Assembly: GCF_021088345.1 (NCBI RefSeq)
Contig: NZ_CP088156.1
Coordinates: 8,299,001-8,363,000, forward strand
Reading direction: 5' to 3'
DNA: 64,000 nt
From: Bradyrhizobium ontarionense
GTDB lineage: Bacteria > Pseudomonadota > Alphaproteobacteria > Rhizobiales > Xanthobacteraceae
Below the pieces are notes generated by a model. That model searched no databases. It worked only from the letters and a program-made list of their open reading frames with translations, and was not told the DNA's origin. Numbering within the stretch: the stretch's first letter is position 1; each line of letters starts with the position of its first letter. This document shows, one piece after another, positions 7,762-16,590 of this stretch. The position numbers were made by a program, and so were the translations under genes.

Positions 7762-8638
7762 GACCATGAGCGCTGCCATATCCGACGTTTCGATCCAGAC
7801 CGGGCGCCGCGTGCTGCCTGCCGGCGCCTGCGACGCGCATTGCCACATCTTCGGGCCGTTCGATCGGTTTCCGCTGCCGGACGATCGCAGCTTCACGCCG
7901 CCGGAGGCGCCCGAAGCCGCGCTGCGCCGGCTGCATGATCGTCTCGGCTTCGACCGTGCCGTCATCGTGCACAGCCAGGGCCATGGCCGGGACCATCGCC
8001 CGCTGCTCGATGCCCTTGCCGCGGGGCGCGGCCGCTATCGCGGCGTCGCCGTGCTCGGGTCGGACGTATCCGCCGAGGAGGTCGGGCGCCTCGATGTAGC
8101 GGGGGTCTGCGGCGTGCGTTTCAACTTCCTGGCCCATCTCGGCGGCGCGCCTGCGCCGCAGCGCATGCAGGCCGTGCTTGCGCTGGTCAGGCCGTTCGAC
8201 TGGCATGTCGCGATCCATGTCACCGGCGCCGATCTCATGCGCTACGCCGATCTGATTGCGGCGATCGAAGCCCGCGTGGTCATCGACCACATGGCCAGGC
8301 CGGATCTGAGCCAGAACCTTGGGGCATGCCGGGAGATCCTGTTTCGCCTGCTCGACAGCGGGCGAGTCTGGGTCAAGCTCAGCGGCGCCGACCGCATCTC
8401 GCTCGCGGGCGCGCCCTATCATGACGTGGTGCCGTTCGCCCGCAGTCTGGCCGAGCACGCACCGGAGCGCGTGCTGTGGGGCAGCGACTGGCCGCACGTC
8501 AACATCAGCGGTCCGATGCCCGGTGATGCCGCCTTGGTCGATCTGGTGGCAGAGATCGCGCCGTCGGATTCGTTGCGGCAGCGGCTGCTCGTCGAGAACC
8601 CTGCCGAGCTGTTCGGCTTCGACACTCCGCCGCGCTGA
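7754..8638 (+). CDS. Amidohydrolase related to 2-pyrone-4,6-dicarboxylate hydrolase
   Basis: The 294-residue protein has the amidohydrolase-2 features of the PDC hydrolase group: GACDAHCHIFGPFDRFPLPDDRSFTPPEA near the N terminus, a lone VVIDHMARPD block, KLSGADRIS, and LWGSDWPHVN with the catalytic Asp. In the protocatechuate 4,5-cleavage pathway LigI opens the pyrone ring; this protein may act on a similar cyclic ester. GTG at 7754 overlaps the SDR gene; ATG at 7766 is an alternative. It is the last gene of the LysR-linked operon. Confidence 0.87.
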   Translation: MTETMSAAISDVSIQTGRRVLPAGACDAHCHIFGPFDRFPLPDDRSFTPPEAPEAALRRLHDRLGFDRAVIVHSQGHGRDHRPLLDALAAGRGRYRGVAVLGSDVSAEEVGRLDVAGVCGVRFNFLAHLGGAPAPQRMQAVLALVRPFDWHVAIHVTGADLMRYADLIAAIEARVVIDHMARPDLSQNLGACREILFRLLDSGRVWVKLSGADRISLAGAPYHDVVPFARSLAEHAPERVLWGSDWPHVNISGPMPGDAALVDLVAEIAPSDSLRQRLLVENPAELFGFDTPPR

Positions 8639-8868
8639 CGGGCCCGTCGCGCGAGGACATTGCCGCTCGTCCAGGTTCGTGGACAGCCATGTCTGGTGCG
8701 CTGATCTCTTCGACATCACCGAACGTGCGCCCTTTGAACCCACCGTGGCGCCGCTGCGTCACACGGATGCCGGCAATGCGGCCTGCGAAGATGCGGGGAT
8801 TGTCGATCCTGGCCGGCCACGCTATCAACGTCGGCGTGTAAAGTTCTGGCCGTGAGTGGGGATCTACC

Positions 8869-9606
8869 GTGCCTGTCGCACTTGTCGTTTTGCTTCTCGA
8901 CATTTCGCTGATCTACCATGCCTCGCGCACCGAACGGCTCCAGCCCTGGGCCTTCATCATCCTGATGGTGCCGATGATCGGCGCGCTCGCCTATATCGTC
9001 GTCGAGCTGGTCCCCGAATGGCTCGGCAGCCACGATGTCCAGAAGGCGCGCAAGCGCGTCGCGAGCAAGCTCGATCCTGACAAATACTATCGCGAATTGT
9101 CCGACCGCCTGGCGGTCACGGACACGATCGCCAACCGCGCTGCGCTGGCCGAGGAATGCGTCGTGGTCGGGCGTTATGACGAGGCCGAGCACCACTACGA
9201 TCATATTCTAAGCCTGCCGATGGGCCACGAGCCGTTGTTCGCGCTCGGCAAGGCCAAGGCGCAGTTCGCCCGCCGACGTCCCGCGGACGCACTGGCAACG
9301 CTCGACGAGCTGCAGAAGAGCTGGCCGGACTACAACTCCGCCGAGGCGCATCTGTTGTATGCGCGGGCGCTGCAGGAGGCCGGCCGCACTGACGAGGCCC
9401 TCGAGGAGTATCAGGCGCTGCTGGACTATGCGCCGGGCAGCGAAGCGAAGGTCCGCTATGGCATGCTGCTCAAGCTGGTCGGCCGGATTGCCGAGGCCAA
9501 GATCGTGTTCACCGAGCTCCTGATCCAGATGAAGCGTGCCCCGCGCCACGTGCGCAAGGCGCAGGCCGAGTGGATCGCGATCGCCGAGAAGCAGCTCGCG
9601 GGGTGA
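8869..9606 (+). CDS. Membrane-anchored TPR protein
   Basis: Residues 1-52 contain two hydrophobic segments (VALVVLLLDISLIYHA and WAFIILMVPMIGALAYIVVELV) resembling the PLDc_N membrane hairpin. A cytoplasmic helical region follows with three or four TPR-like repeats (AALAEECVVVGRYDEAEHHY, AEAHLLYARALQEAGRTDEALEEY, KVRYGMLLKLVGRIAEAKIVF). The start is a GTG at 8869. TPRs mediate protein contacts, so a scaffold role is likely, but no partner can be named. It is monocistronic, with a palindromic element downstream. Confidence 0.8.
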   Translation: MPVALVVLLLDISLIYHASRTERLQPWAFIILMVPMIGALAYIVVELVPEWLGSHDVQKARKRVASKLDPDKYYRELSDRLAVTDTIANRAALAEECVVVGRYDEAEHHYDHILSLPMGHEPLFALGKAKAQFARRRPADALATLDELQKSWPDYNSAEAHLLYARALQEAGRTDEALEEYQALLDYAPGSEAKVRYGMLLKLVGRIAEAKIVFTELLIQMKRAPRHVRKAQAEWIAIAEKQLAG

Positions 9607-9622
9607 TAGAGCAAGGTGTGGC

Positions 9623-9753
9623 AGGGTGGGCAAAGCGGCCGCCGTCAGGCGGCAGCGTGCCCACCGTCGCGCGACGCGCTTGGTGCAAGACGGTGGGCAC
9701 GGCGCCACTGCGAGCCCGCGCGAGGATGGGCCACGAATTCGCCTTTGCCCACC
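9623..9753. repeat. 131-bp palindromic (MITE-like) intergenic element
   Basis: Perfect 13-bp terminal inverted repeats AGGGTGGGCAAAG (9623-9635) and CTTTGCCCACCCT (9741-9753) bound the element. Inside is a second perfect inverted repeat, GTGCCCACCGTC (9657-9668) and GACGGTGGGCAC (9689-9700). The 15-mer GGTGGGCACGGCGCC (9692-9706) recurs at 37710-37724, so this is a dispersed family. It lies between convergent genes and contains no coding signal. Confidence 0.75.
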
Positions 9754-9773
9754 CTCCTGCTTCTCGTTCGGTG

Positions 9774-10256
9774 CTACGGCGAGCTGGCCGTTTCCGGCGT
9801 CCGCCGCTTCACCCGCTTGATCGTGCCAGAAAACGAGAACAGCGGCCGCTTGCCGGAATGCAGCATGCCGCGCAGGAAGATCAGCGAGGCACCGGCGCGG
9901 GTAACCTCGCCGGTGGCCTCCACCAGCTCGCCCTCGCGGGCCGCATCGAGGAATTCGGACGAGAACGAGACGGTGACACCCGGGCCGTGCATGATCCGCG
10001 CGGCGAAGGCGAACAGGCAGTAGTCGGCGAAGGTCATCAGGCAGCCGCCATGGACGTTGCCGCCGCCGTTCAAATGCTTCTTCTCGACTCGGAAGGCGCA
10101 GCGAATCGAGCCGTCGTCCTCCATCCGGTGCCAGAACGGGCCGGTGTGGGATTCATAGCTGTCGCGCATCCAGGTCCGCCAGCCGGCGAATTCGCCGTCG
10201 GTGGCGACGTGGATGCCCGGGCGGTTCTCGAAGGCGGAACGGGATAGGTCGTGCAC
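9774..10256 (-). CDS. PaaI/YdiI-type hotdog thioesterase
   Basis: The 160-residue protein has the acyl-CoA thioesterase hotdog pattern. NVHGGCLMTFADYCLFAFA is the central HGG motif with the downstream acidic residue, and GVTVSFSSEFLDAAREGELVEATGEVTRAGASLIFLRG is the second half of the fold. It hydrolyses an acyl-CoA; the substrate is not evident. The start is GTG (10254-10256). It is divergent from purL across ~200 bp. Confidence 0.85.
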   Translation of the reverse strand: MHDLSRSAFENRPGIHVATDGEFAGWRTWMRDSYESHTGPFWHRMEDDGSIRCAFRVEKKHLNGGGNVHGGCLMTFADYCLFAFAARIMHGPGVTVSFSSEFLDAAREGELVEATGEVTRAGASLIFLRGMLHSGKRPLFSFSGTIKRVKRRTPETASSP

Positions 10257-10454
10257 GTGTCAGGGCCTTTAACTGTTGATTTACCATCTTAAATCCGATT
10301 GGTCGCCAATCTGCAAATATCCCGGCTGGCGGGTCCAGGCCAAAGCTCTGGACAGGGCGGAATAGGGCCGTAAAAGGCCTTTTACCCTCCCGCCTATCTT
10401 TCTATGAAGCAGGCTTCACGGGACCAGCGGCCCACGGGGCAGAGGCATTTCTCC

Positions 10455-12665
10455 ATGCGTAATGAACCGCAGATCACCCCCGAGCTCGTCGCCGCCCACG
10501 GGCTGAAGCCCGACGAGTATGAGCGCATCCTCAAGCTGATCGGGCGGGTGCCGACCTTCACCGAGCTCGGCATCTTCTCGGCGATGTGGAACGAGCATTG
10601 CTCGTACAAATCGTCGCGCATTCATCTGCGCGGGCTGCCGACCAAGGCGCCCTGGGTGATCCAGGGCCCGGGCGAGAATGCCGGCGTGATCGATATCGGC
10701 GACGGCCAGGCGGTCGTGTTCAAGATGGAGAGCCACAACCACCCGAGCTATATCGAGCCCTACCAGGGCGCGACCACCGGCGTCGGCGGCATCCTGCGCG
10801 ACGTCTTCACGATGGGCGCGCGCCCGATCGCCTGCCTGAATGCGCTATCGTTCGGCGCACCCGAGCATCCCAAGACCCGCCATCTCGTGTCCGGCGTGGT
10901 CGCCGGCGTCGGCGGCTACGGCAACTCGTTCGGGGTGCCGACGGTCGGCGGGCAGACCCGGTTCCACACCCGCTATGACGGCAATATCCTGGTCAACGCA
11001 ATGGCGGTCGGCCTCGCCGATTCCGACAAGATCTTCCTCGCGGCGGCCTCCGGCGTGAACATGCCGATCGTCTATCTCGGCTCCAAGACCGGCCGCGACG
11101 GCATCCATGGCGCCTCGATGGCCTCGGCCGAGTTCGACGATGCCTCCGAGGAGAAGCGCCCGACCGTGCAGGTCGGCGATCCCTTTGCCGAGAAGCTGCT
11201 GCTGGAAGCCTGCCTCGAGATCATGGCGGCCGATTGCGTGATCGCGATCCAGGACATGGGCGCGGCGGGCCTGACCTGCTCGGCGGTCGAGATGGGCGCC
11301 AAGGGCGATCTCGGCGTCGATCTCAATCTCGATGCGGTGCCGACCCGCGAGACCGGCATGAGCGCCTATGAGATGATGCTCTCCGAGAGCCAGGAGCGCA
11401 TGCTCATGGTGCTGAAGCCGGAGAAGGAGAAGGAAGCCGAGGCGATCTTCCGCAAATGGGGGCTCGACTTCGCCGTCGTCGGCTACACCACGCCGAGCAA
11501 GCGTTTCGTCGTCAAGCATGGCGGCGACGTCATGGCCGACCTTCCGATCAAGGAGCTCGGCGACGAGGCGCCGCTCTATGACCGGCCGCATGTGGCGTCG
11601 CCTGCGCTACCGGTGATCCATGCCCGCGAGGTCGAGGCGCCGATGGACATCATCCCGGCGCTGGAGAAGCTGATCGCAACGCCGGACCTGTGCTCCAAGC
11701 GCTGGATCTGGGAGCAGTACGACCACGTCATTCTCGGCAACACCGTGCAGCGTCCCGGCGGCGATGCCGCCGTGGTCCGCGTGCAGGATGGCCCGAAGGG
11801 ACTGGCCCTGACCGCCGACGTCACGCCGCGCTATTGTGAAGCCGACCCGTTTGAAGGTGGCAAGCAGGCGGTCGCGGAAGCCTGGCGCAACATCACCGCG
11901 GTCGGCGGCCGGCCGCTCGCCATCACCGACAATCTCAATTTCGGCAATCCGGAGCGCCCTGAGATCATGGGTCAGTTCGTCGGCTGCCTGAAGGGCATCT
12001 CGGAGGCCTGCCGCGCGCTCGACTTCCCGGTCGTGTCCGGCAACGTCTCGCTCTACAACGAGACCAACGGCCGCGCGATCCTGCCGACGCCCTCGATCGG
12101 CGGCGTTGGCCTGCTCGACGATTTCACCAAATCGGCGAGCATCGCCTTCACGGCCGAGGGCGAGGCGATCCTGCTCGTCGGCGAGACCCATGGCTGGCTC
12201 GGCCAGTCGGTCTATCTGCGCGACGTCTGCGGCCGCGAGGAGGGCGCTCCGCCTCCGGTCGATCTCGAAACCGAGAAGCGTAACGGCAATGTCGTGCGCG
12301 GCATGATCCATGCGGGCACCGCGACTGCGGCGCACGACCTTTCCGACGGCGGCCTGCTGGTGGCGCTCGCCGAGATGGCGATGGCGTCAGGCATCGGCGC
12401 GCGGCTGCTCGCGGCGCCCGCCGCGCTGGTGCCGCACGCCTATTGGTTCGGCGAGGATCAGGCGCGCTATCTCGTGACGGTGCCGGAGACCGAGGCGGGT
12501 CGCGTGCTTGCCAAGATGCGCGGTGCCGGCGTGCCCTGCACGCGGATCGGCACCACCGGCGGCACCGCGCTTGCGATCGCCGGCGAGGCGTCGGTCGAGA
12601 TTGCTGAGCTCAAGGTCCGGTCCGAGAGCTGGCTGCCGGGCTACATGGGCGGGACGGCGGCCTAA
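10455..12665 (+). CDS. purL: Phosphoribosylformylglycinamidine synthase subunit PurL
   Basis: This 736-residue small-type PurL is the catalytic ATP-using subunit of FGAM synthase with PurS and PurQ. Conserved blocks include [53 protein letters not shown] and the second-half [18 protein letters not shown] at 10455 gives the usual [22 protein letters not shown] opening; an upstream ATG at 10404 would add 17 residues not typical of the family. It is transcribed alone, separated from purQ by ~9 kb, which is unusual for the order pur-bolA-grxD. Confidence 0.96.
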   Translation: MRNEPQITPELVAAHGLKPDEYERILKLIGRVPTFTELGIFSAMWNEHCSYKSSRIHLRGLPTKAPWVIQGPGENAGVIDIGDGQAVVFKMESHNHPSYIEPYQGATTGVGGILRDVFTMGARPIACLNALSFGAPEHPKTRHLVSGVVAGVGGYGNSFGVPTVGGQTRFHTRYDGNILVNAMAVGLADSDKIFLAAASGVNMPIVYLGSKTGRDGIHGASMASAEFDDASEEKRPTVQVGDPFAEKLLLEACLEIMAADCVIAIQDMGAAGLTCSAVEMGAKGDLGVDLNLDAVPTRETGMSAYEMMLSESQERMLMVLKPEKEKEAEAIFRKWGLDFAVVGYTTPSKRFVVKHGGDVMADLPIKELGDEAPLYDRPHVASPALPVIHAREVEAPMDIIPALEKLIATPDLCSKRWIWEQYDHVILGNTVQRPGGDAAVVRVQDGPKGLALTADVTPRYCEADPFEGGKQAVAEAWRNITAVGGRPLAITDNLNFGNPERPEIMGQFVGCLKGISEACRALDFPVVSGNVSLYNETNGRAILPTPSIGGVGLLDDFTKSASIAFTAEGEAILLVGETHGWLGQSVYLRDVCGREEGAPPPVDLETEKRNGNVVRGMIHAGTATAAHDLSDGGLLVALAEMAMASGIGARLLAAPAALVPHAYWFGEDQARYLVTVPETEAGRVLAKMRGAGVPCTRIGTTGGTALAIAGEASVEIAELKVRSESWLPGYMGGTAA

Positions 12666-12788
12666 CCCGCCATCCGCTTCACGGCGACGGTCTATATCGA
12701 CGCCGTCGCACAGATGAGCGAAGCGACGTCCGGAATCTGGATCACTGTCCTGGGGCGCGCTTCGCTCGCCCGGGCTACGGCGCTCCAT

Positions 12789-13985
12789 TTACAACATGTT
12801 CGTCGCGCCCGGAATCCGCCGCAGCATCCAGGTCGCGCCCCAGCTCAAGAGCACGGTGCCCACGAAGGCGATCGTGGCCTTGGCGATCGCCGGCAGATTG
12901 AGGTCGAACAGCCAGTACTGGATCCACAGCACGATCGGATAATGCACCAGGAACATGCCGTAGGCATCGGCCTGCATGCGGTCGAGCACCGAGAATTCCG
13001 AGCGGCGGTTGTTGAGAAAGTAGGACAGGATCGCGAACATGATCGCGGCGCTGAAGATCACGAACAAGAAGCCATAGGCCCCTTCGTACCAGTTCGGCAG
13101 ATCGGGCGGATTGCCGAGCACCTGACGCTTGATCGTGATGAGGACCCACAACAACGCGTAGGGCACGAGCGTCACCACGATCCAGGCGCCGAGCCCGCGC
13201 TGCGACATCTGGCCTTCCGCGGCCAGCAGGCCACGCTCGAAATTGGCCGAGCCTATTCCCGCGCCGACGTAGAAATACGCGGCGTAGAGCAGCACACGGC
13301 TGACCTGGACCGAGAACGGGCCGAGTTCGAACCAGTAGGTCGGCCCGAAATAGAGCCGGGACGGAATGTAGAGCACGCCCGTGATCAGCAGAAAGACGAA
13401 GAAGAAGTCGCGCGGATTGTCGAAGGCGCGCTGCGACAGGCGATTGATCGGCTCGAGCAGGCGCGGCGAGACGCGGTACAGCAGGGCCGCCGAGGTGTCG
13501 AACGTCAGCAGCACCCAGATGAACCAGATCGGTCCGCTCGGCCACGGACCGACGGTGACGGTCTTCCACCAGAAGGCGGAGAACGTCGTGTCCGGGTTGG
13601 CGCGCAGCTCGATCGCATAATAGGCGATCGGTATGATGGTCAGCGCCGCGATGGCAAACGGCAGGCCGAGGCGCAGCAACCGGTCGCGCAGGAATTGCAG
13701 CGTCGACTTGTGCGCAAGGCCCGACCACACGAACAGGCCCGACAGGAAGAAGAACATGGCCATGAAGAAGCTGTCGGTGGCCAGCACGATGCAGTCGAAG
13801 CCGAGGAAGGACGTCGGATCGGTGTGCCCGAAATAGGTGTAGGGGATCACGGCGTGGTGGAGCAGCACCACCAGCGTCAGGAATGTCCGGGCGTGGTCGA
13901 GCGCTGCGTTGCGCGCCCTGGCGCGGGGGCGGGCCTGAAGCTCGACCTTTGCCGCTGCCGCCGACTGCGTAACCGATATGACCAT
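12789..13985 (-). CDS. Acyltransferase family 3 (OpgC/glucan-modifying type) membrane protein
   Basis: The 398-residue integral membrane protein has about ten hydrophobic segments and the family's N-terminal ARNAALDHARTFLTLVVLLHHAVIPY, where LDxxRxxxxxxVxxxH carries the catalytic His. Later segments include FFMAMFFFLSGLFVW and LPFAIAALTIIPI. Such proteins transfer acyl groups to periplasmic or surface glycans. ATG at 13983-13985 is preceded by a G-rich GGGGGG site; upstream in-frame starts are less likely. It converges with purL and is divergent from the DUF1328 gene. The acceptor is unknown. Confidence 0.82.
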   Translation of the reverse strand: MVISVTQSAAAAKVELQARPRARARNAALDHARTFLTLVVLLHHAVIPYTYFGHTDPTSFLGFDCIVLATDSFFMAMFFFLSGLFVWSGLAHKSTLQFLRDRLLRLGLPFAIAALTIIPIAYYAIELRANPDTTFSAFWWKTVTVGPWPSGPIWFIWVLLTFDTSAALLYRVSPRLLEPINRLSQRAFDNPRDFFFVFLLITGVLYIPSRLYFGPTYWFELGPFSVQVSRVLLYAAYFYVGAGIGSANFERGLLAAEGQMSQRGLGAWIVVTLVPYALLWVLITIKRQVLGNPPDLPNWYEGAYGFLFVIFSAAIMFAILSYFLNNRRSEFSVLDRMQADAYGMFLVHYPIVLWIQYWLFDLNLPAIAKATIAFVGTVLLSWGATWMLRRIPGATNML

Positions 13986-14176
13986 GTGCCCCCCGCGCCG
14001 CTGTCCTGTCCAATGTGCTGACGATGCTGCAAACCAGCAAGCGCGACGCCCCGCAAGCCGGTATCTCACACATGCCCGCTGATTTTTCGATCCTGACCGT
14101 AGCTACGGACCGCCGAGCCTGATGTTACCGAACAGCCGGCGCGAAGCCGCAAACTTCGTCGGCAAGGCTAACCCCA

Positions 14177-14201
14177 GGAACCGGTTCCCATTCCCGTCGT
14201 T
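14177..14201 (+). promoter_or_regulatory. EcfG-type (general stress response) promoter for the DUF1328 gene
   Basis: GGAAC (14177-14181), a 16-base spacer and CGTT (14198-14201) exactly match the alphaproteobacterial EcfG consensus GGAAC-N16/17-CGTT. The DUF1328 start codon is 48 bases downstream. Confidence 0.75.
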
Positions 14202-14248
14202 AGTGGAGCGGAACGCGCCGGGGCGGCGCATGAGTGGAGGAATGTATC

Positions 14249-14422
14249 GTGACTCTTCTGAAATGGGCGCTGCTGTTCTTCGTGATCTCGGTGGTCGCCG
14301 GTATTCTCGGCTTCACAGGGGTCTCGGCAGCTTCCGCCGATATCGCTCGCATTCTGTTCTACGTCTTCCTGGTGATCTTCCTCGTGCTCCTGATCCTGGG
14401 ACTGACGATCTTCAGGGTGTAG
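14249..14422 (+). CDS. DUF1328 (YtjA-type) small membrane protein
   Basis: From the GTG at 14249 the product is 57 residues with two hydrophobic segments ([22 protein letters not shown] and [20 protein letters not shown]), the full length of DUF1328 proteins. TGGAGGA lies 8 bases upstream of this GTG; an earlier GTG at 14234 overlaps that Shine-Dalgarno. DUF1328 proteins are inner-membrane proteins of unknown function, often stress-induced. The EcfG-type promoter just upstream supports general stress control here. Confidence 0.9.
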   Translation: MTLLKWALLFFVISVVAGILGFTGVSAASADIARILFYVFLVIFLVLLILGLTIFRV

Positions 14423-14504
14423 TTGGACCGCGCGGTCACTCGGGGCGTCCGCCGTTTTGCTTGGCTGAAAAAGCCCACGGCACGGCGTCCGCCTCGGCTG
14501 CACG

Positions 14505-14870
14505 TCAGTCGGCGCTTGCTTCTTCGATCCGCACCTTGTCGGGATAGAACGCCAGATAGCCCGAAATCTCCGCCATGGCGGGGAACGGCGTCTCATAGCT
14601 CCAGATCGCGTTCTCCAGGGTCCCGCCATTGGCGAGAATGCTGAAATAGCTGGCATCGCCCTTGTAGGGGCAATGGGTGACCCGTTCGGTGCGCTGGAAC
14701 AGCTGAGTTTTGGCATCGTCCCGCGGCACATACAGGACTGCGGGATAGCTGGCTTCTTTCAGCGAGAGCGCCCGCGTGGTCTCGGCGATCACAACGCCGT
14801 CGGCGAGGACGCGGACGCGCTTCGGGTGGGGGGTAATCGTGATCGGGTGATCCGGCCCTGGAAGCTTCAT
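14505..14870 (-). CDS. DUF427-domain protein
   Basis: The 121-residue protein matches DUF427: ITPHPKRVRVLADGVVIAETTRALSLKEASYPAVLYVPRDD, then THCPYKGDASYFSI (the conserved CPYKG motif) and IWSYETPFPAMAEISGYLAFYPDKV. The family is a small beta-fold of unknown function. ATG at 14868-14870 gives MKLPGPDHPITI; an upstream GTG/ATG adds 12 poorly conserved residues. It stands alone. Confidence 0.88.
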   Translation of the reverse strand: MKLPGPDHPITITPHPKRVRVLADGVVIAETTRALSLKEASYPAVLYVPRDDAKTQLFQRTERVTHCPYKGDASYFSILANGGTLENAIWSYETPFPAMAEISGYLAFYPDKVRIEEASAD

Positions 14871-15104
14871 GTCATCGCCCTCATGGCTGACACCAGGGTG
14901 CGGCACCCGGTCCAGCGTTTTTTGTCCTTAGGCAGTATATAGTGGTTCCTGGCGTGACCTCGAAAGCGGTTCGGGGTAAATTTGCTTATCACGGTCGCGC
15001 GAGAGCGCCTTGATTCGCCGCGTTCGACGGCGCACTGAAGGGCGGCGAACTGCGTGCTCACGGACGGGTGCTTCCGGACCGAGCACAGAAGGAGATACAT
15101 TGGG

Positions 15105-15344
15105 ATGCCCATGGATGCCCGCGATATCGAGCAGATGATCAAGGCCGCCATTCCCGACGCCCAGGTGACGATTCGCGATCTCGCCGGCGACGGTGACCAC
15201 TATGCCGCGACCGTGATCTCCGAATCCTTCCGCGGCAAGTCCCGCGTGCAGCAGCATCAGCTCGTCTATCAGTCGCTGCGTGGCCAGATGGGCGACGTGC
15301 TGCACGCGCTCGCCCTTCAGACCGGAGTGCCTGACCAGCACTGA
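15105..15344 (+). CDS. bolA: BolA-family protein
   Basis: The 79-residue protein has the BolA fold: MDARDIEQMIKAAIPDAQVTIRDLAGDGDHYAATVISESFRGKSRVQQHQLVYQSLRGQM, with the conserved RVxxHQxVY helix including the [2Fe-2S] ligand His. BolA proteins of this type bind an iron-sulfur cluster together with a monothiol glutaredoxin, here encoded by grxD at 19.15 kb and not directly adjacent as in most relatives. AAGGAG at 15089-15094 supports ATG 15105. Confidence 0.93.
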   Translation: MPMDARDIEQMIKAAIPDAQVTIRDLAGDGDHYAATVISESFRGKSRVQQHQLVYQSLRGQMGDVLHALALQTGVPDQH

Positions 15345-15387
15345 CGGCATCAGGCAGACAGGACAGCACTCACCGCAAGGAGCAAGG

Positions 15388-16590
15388 ATGGCGGCCGGGA
15401 CTTCGAGCGGTGCGCTCTTCCGGGTGCTGGAGCCGAACCAGCATGGCCGGGTCACGTCCGTCGAGCTGTTCTTCGATCTCGTCTTCGTCTACGCCGTAAC
15501 GCAGATTTCCCATTTTCTGCTCAGTCGTTTCACGCTCCCCGGAGCGCTGGAAACCGGACTCCTGTTTCTCGCGGTGTGGTGGGTCTGGGTGTACACCGCC
15601 TGGGTCACCAACTGGCTCGATCCCGAGAAAACCCCCGTTCGCCTGCTGTTGTTCGGCCTGATGTTGGCCGGTCTCGTGCTGTCGATGGCCATGCCCCGGG
15701 CGTTCGAGGATCGGGGATTGTGGTTCGCCAGCGCTTACGCCGCGATGCAGGTCGGCCGGACGCTGTTCTGGGTTCTGGTGACACCCGCGCCGCGCCGCGA
15801 GGCGCGGGCAAATGCTACCCGTATCCTGTGCTGGCTGAGCGCGTCCGCAGTGTTCTGGCTGCTGGGCGCCTTTGCCGAGGGCGAGCAGCGGCTGATGCTC
15901 TGGGGGGCTGCCATCGCCATCGAATATGCCTCGCCGTCGGTTCGGTTCTGGATCCCTGGCCTTGGCGCCTCGACGTTGGAGGACTGGACCATCGAGGGCG
16001 GCCACATGGCGGAACGCTGCGCCGGCTTCATCCTCATCGCGCTGGGCGAGTCGATCGTCATGACCGGGGCGACGTTTGCTGACATCGATTGGACCGCGGC
16101 CAGCGTCGCCGCCTTCGTCTGCGCGTTCGTCGGCTGCGTGGCCATGTGGGGAATCTATTTCAACCGCGGAGCCGAGGCCGGCTCCGCGTTGATCTCGCAT
16201 TCAAACGAATCCGGGCGCGTCGCCCGTTCCGCATACACTTATCTCCACATGCCGATCGTGGCCGGCATCATCCTGACGGCGGTTTCCGACGAGATTGTCC
16301 TCAAGCACCCGCTGGGTCACTCAGACCCGAACACGGTGGCAACGACGATCGGCGGTCCGTTCGTCTTCCTGCTCGGGGCCATCCTGTTCAAGCGTGAGAT
16401 CCGGGGCTTCCTGCAGTTGTCCCACGGCGTCGCCATGCTGGCGCTGATCGGGCTCGGATGGTTCGCAACCGAGCTGTCGCCCTTGGTTCTCTCCGCGTTG
16501 ACCAGCGCGCTGCTGGCGATCGTCGCGCTGTGGGAGGCGCTCTCGCTCCGGTCGAAGCCGGAGCCTCATGCCTCCGCGACCAGCGCCTGA
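15388..16590 (+). CDS. ltrA: Low temperature requirement protein A (LtrA) family membrane protein
   Basis: The 400-residue integral membrane protein has the LtrA signature VTSVELFFDLVFVYAVTQISHFLL near the N terminus, followed by about eight to ten hydrophobic helices and HMAERCAGFILIALGESIVMTG, a second conserved block. The family's molecular function is unsettled. ATG 15388 follows AAGGAGCAAGG. It sits 43 bases after bolA and its last 25 bases overlap the convergent egtD. It appears to be part of an insertion between bolA and grxD. Confidence 0.88.
   Translation: MAAGTSSGALFRVLEPNQHGRVTSVELFFDLVFVYAVTQISHFLLSRFTLPGALETGLLFLAVWWVWVYTAWVTNWLDPEKTPVRLLLFGLMLAGLVLSMAMPRAFEDRGLWFASAYAAMQVGRTLFWVLVTPAPRREARANATRILCWLSASAVFWLLGAFAEGEQRLMLWGAAIAIEYASPSVRFWIPGLGASTLEDWTIEGGHMAERCAGFILIALGESIVMTGATFADIDWTAASVAAFVCAFVGCVAMWGIYFNRGAEAGSALISHSNESGRVARSAYTYLHMPIVAGIILTAVSDEIVLKHPLGHSDPNTVATTIGGPFVFLLGAILFKREIRGFLQLSHGVAMLALIGLGWFATELSPLVLSALTSALLAIVALWEALSLRSKPEPHASATSA

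Noticed and set aside
12760..12788. GGGCGCGCTTCGCTCGCCCGGGC hairpin after purL as a purL terminator
   Set aside because: It resembles a dispersed GC-rich repeat, lacks a T run, and is equally near the convergent gene.
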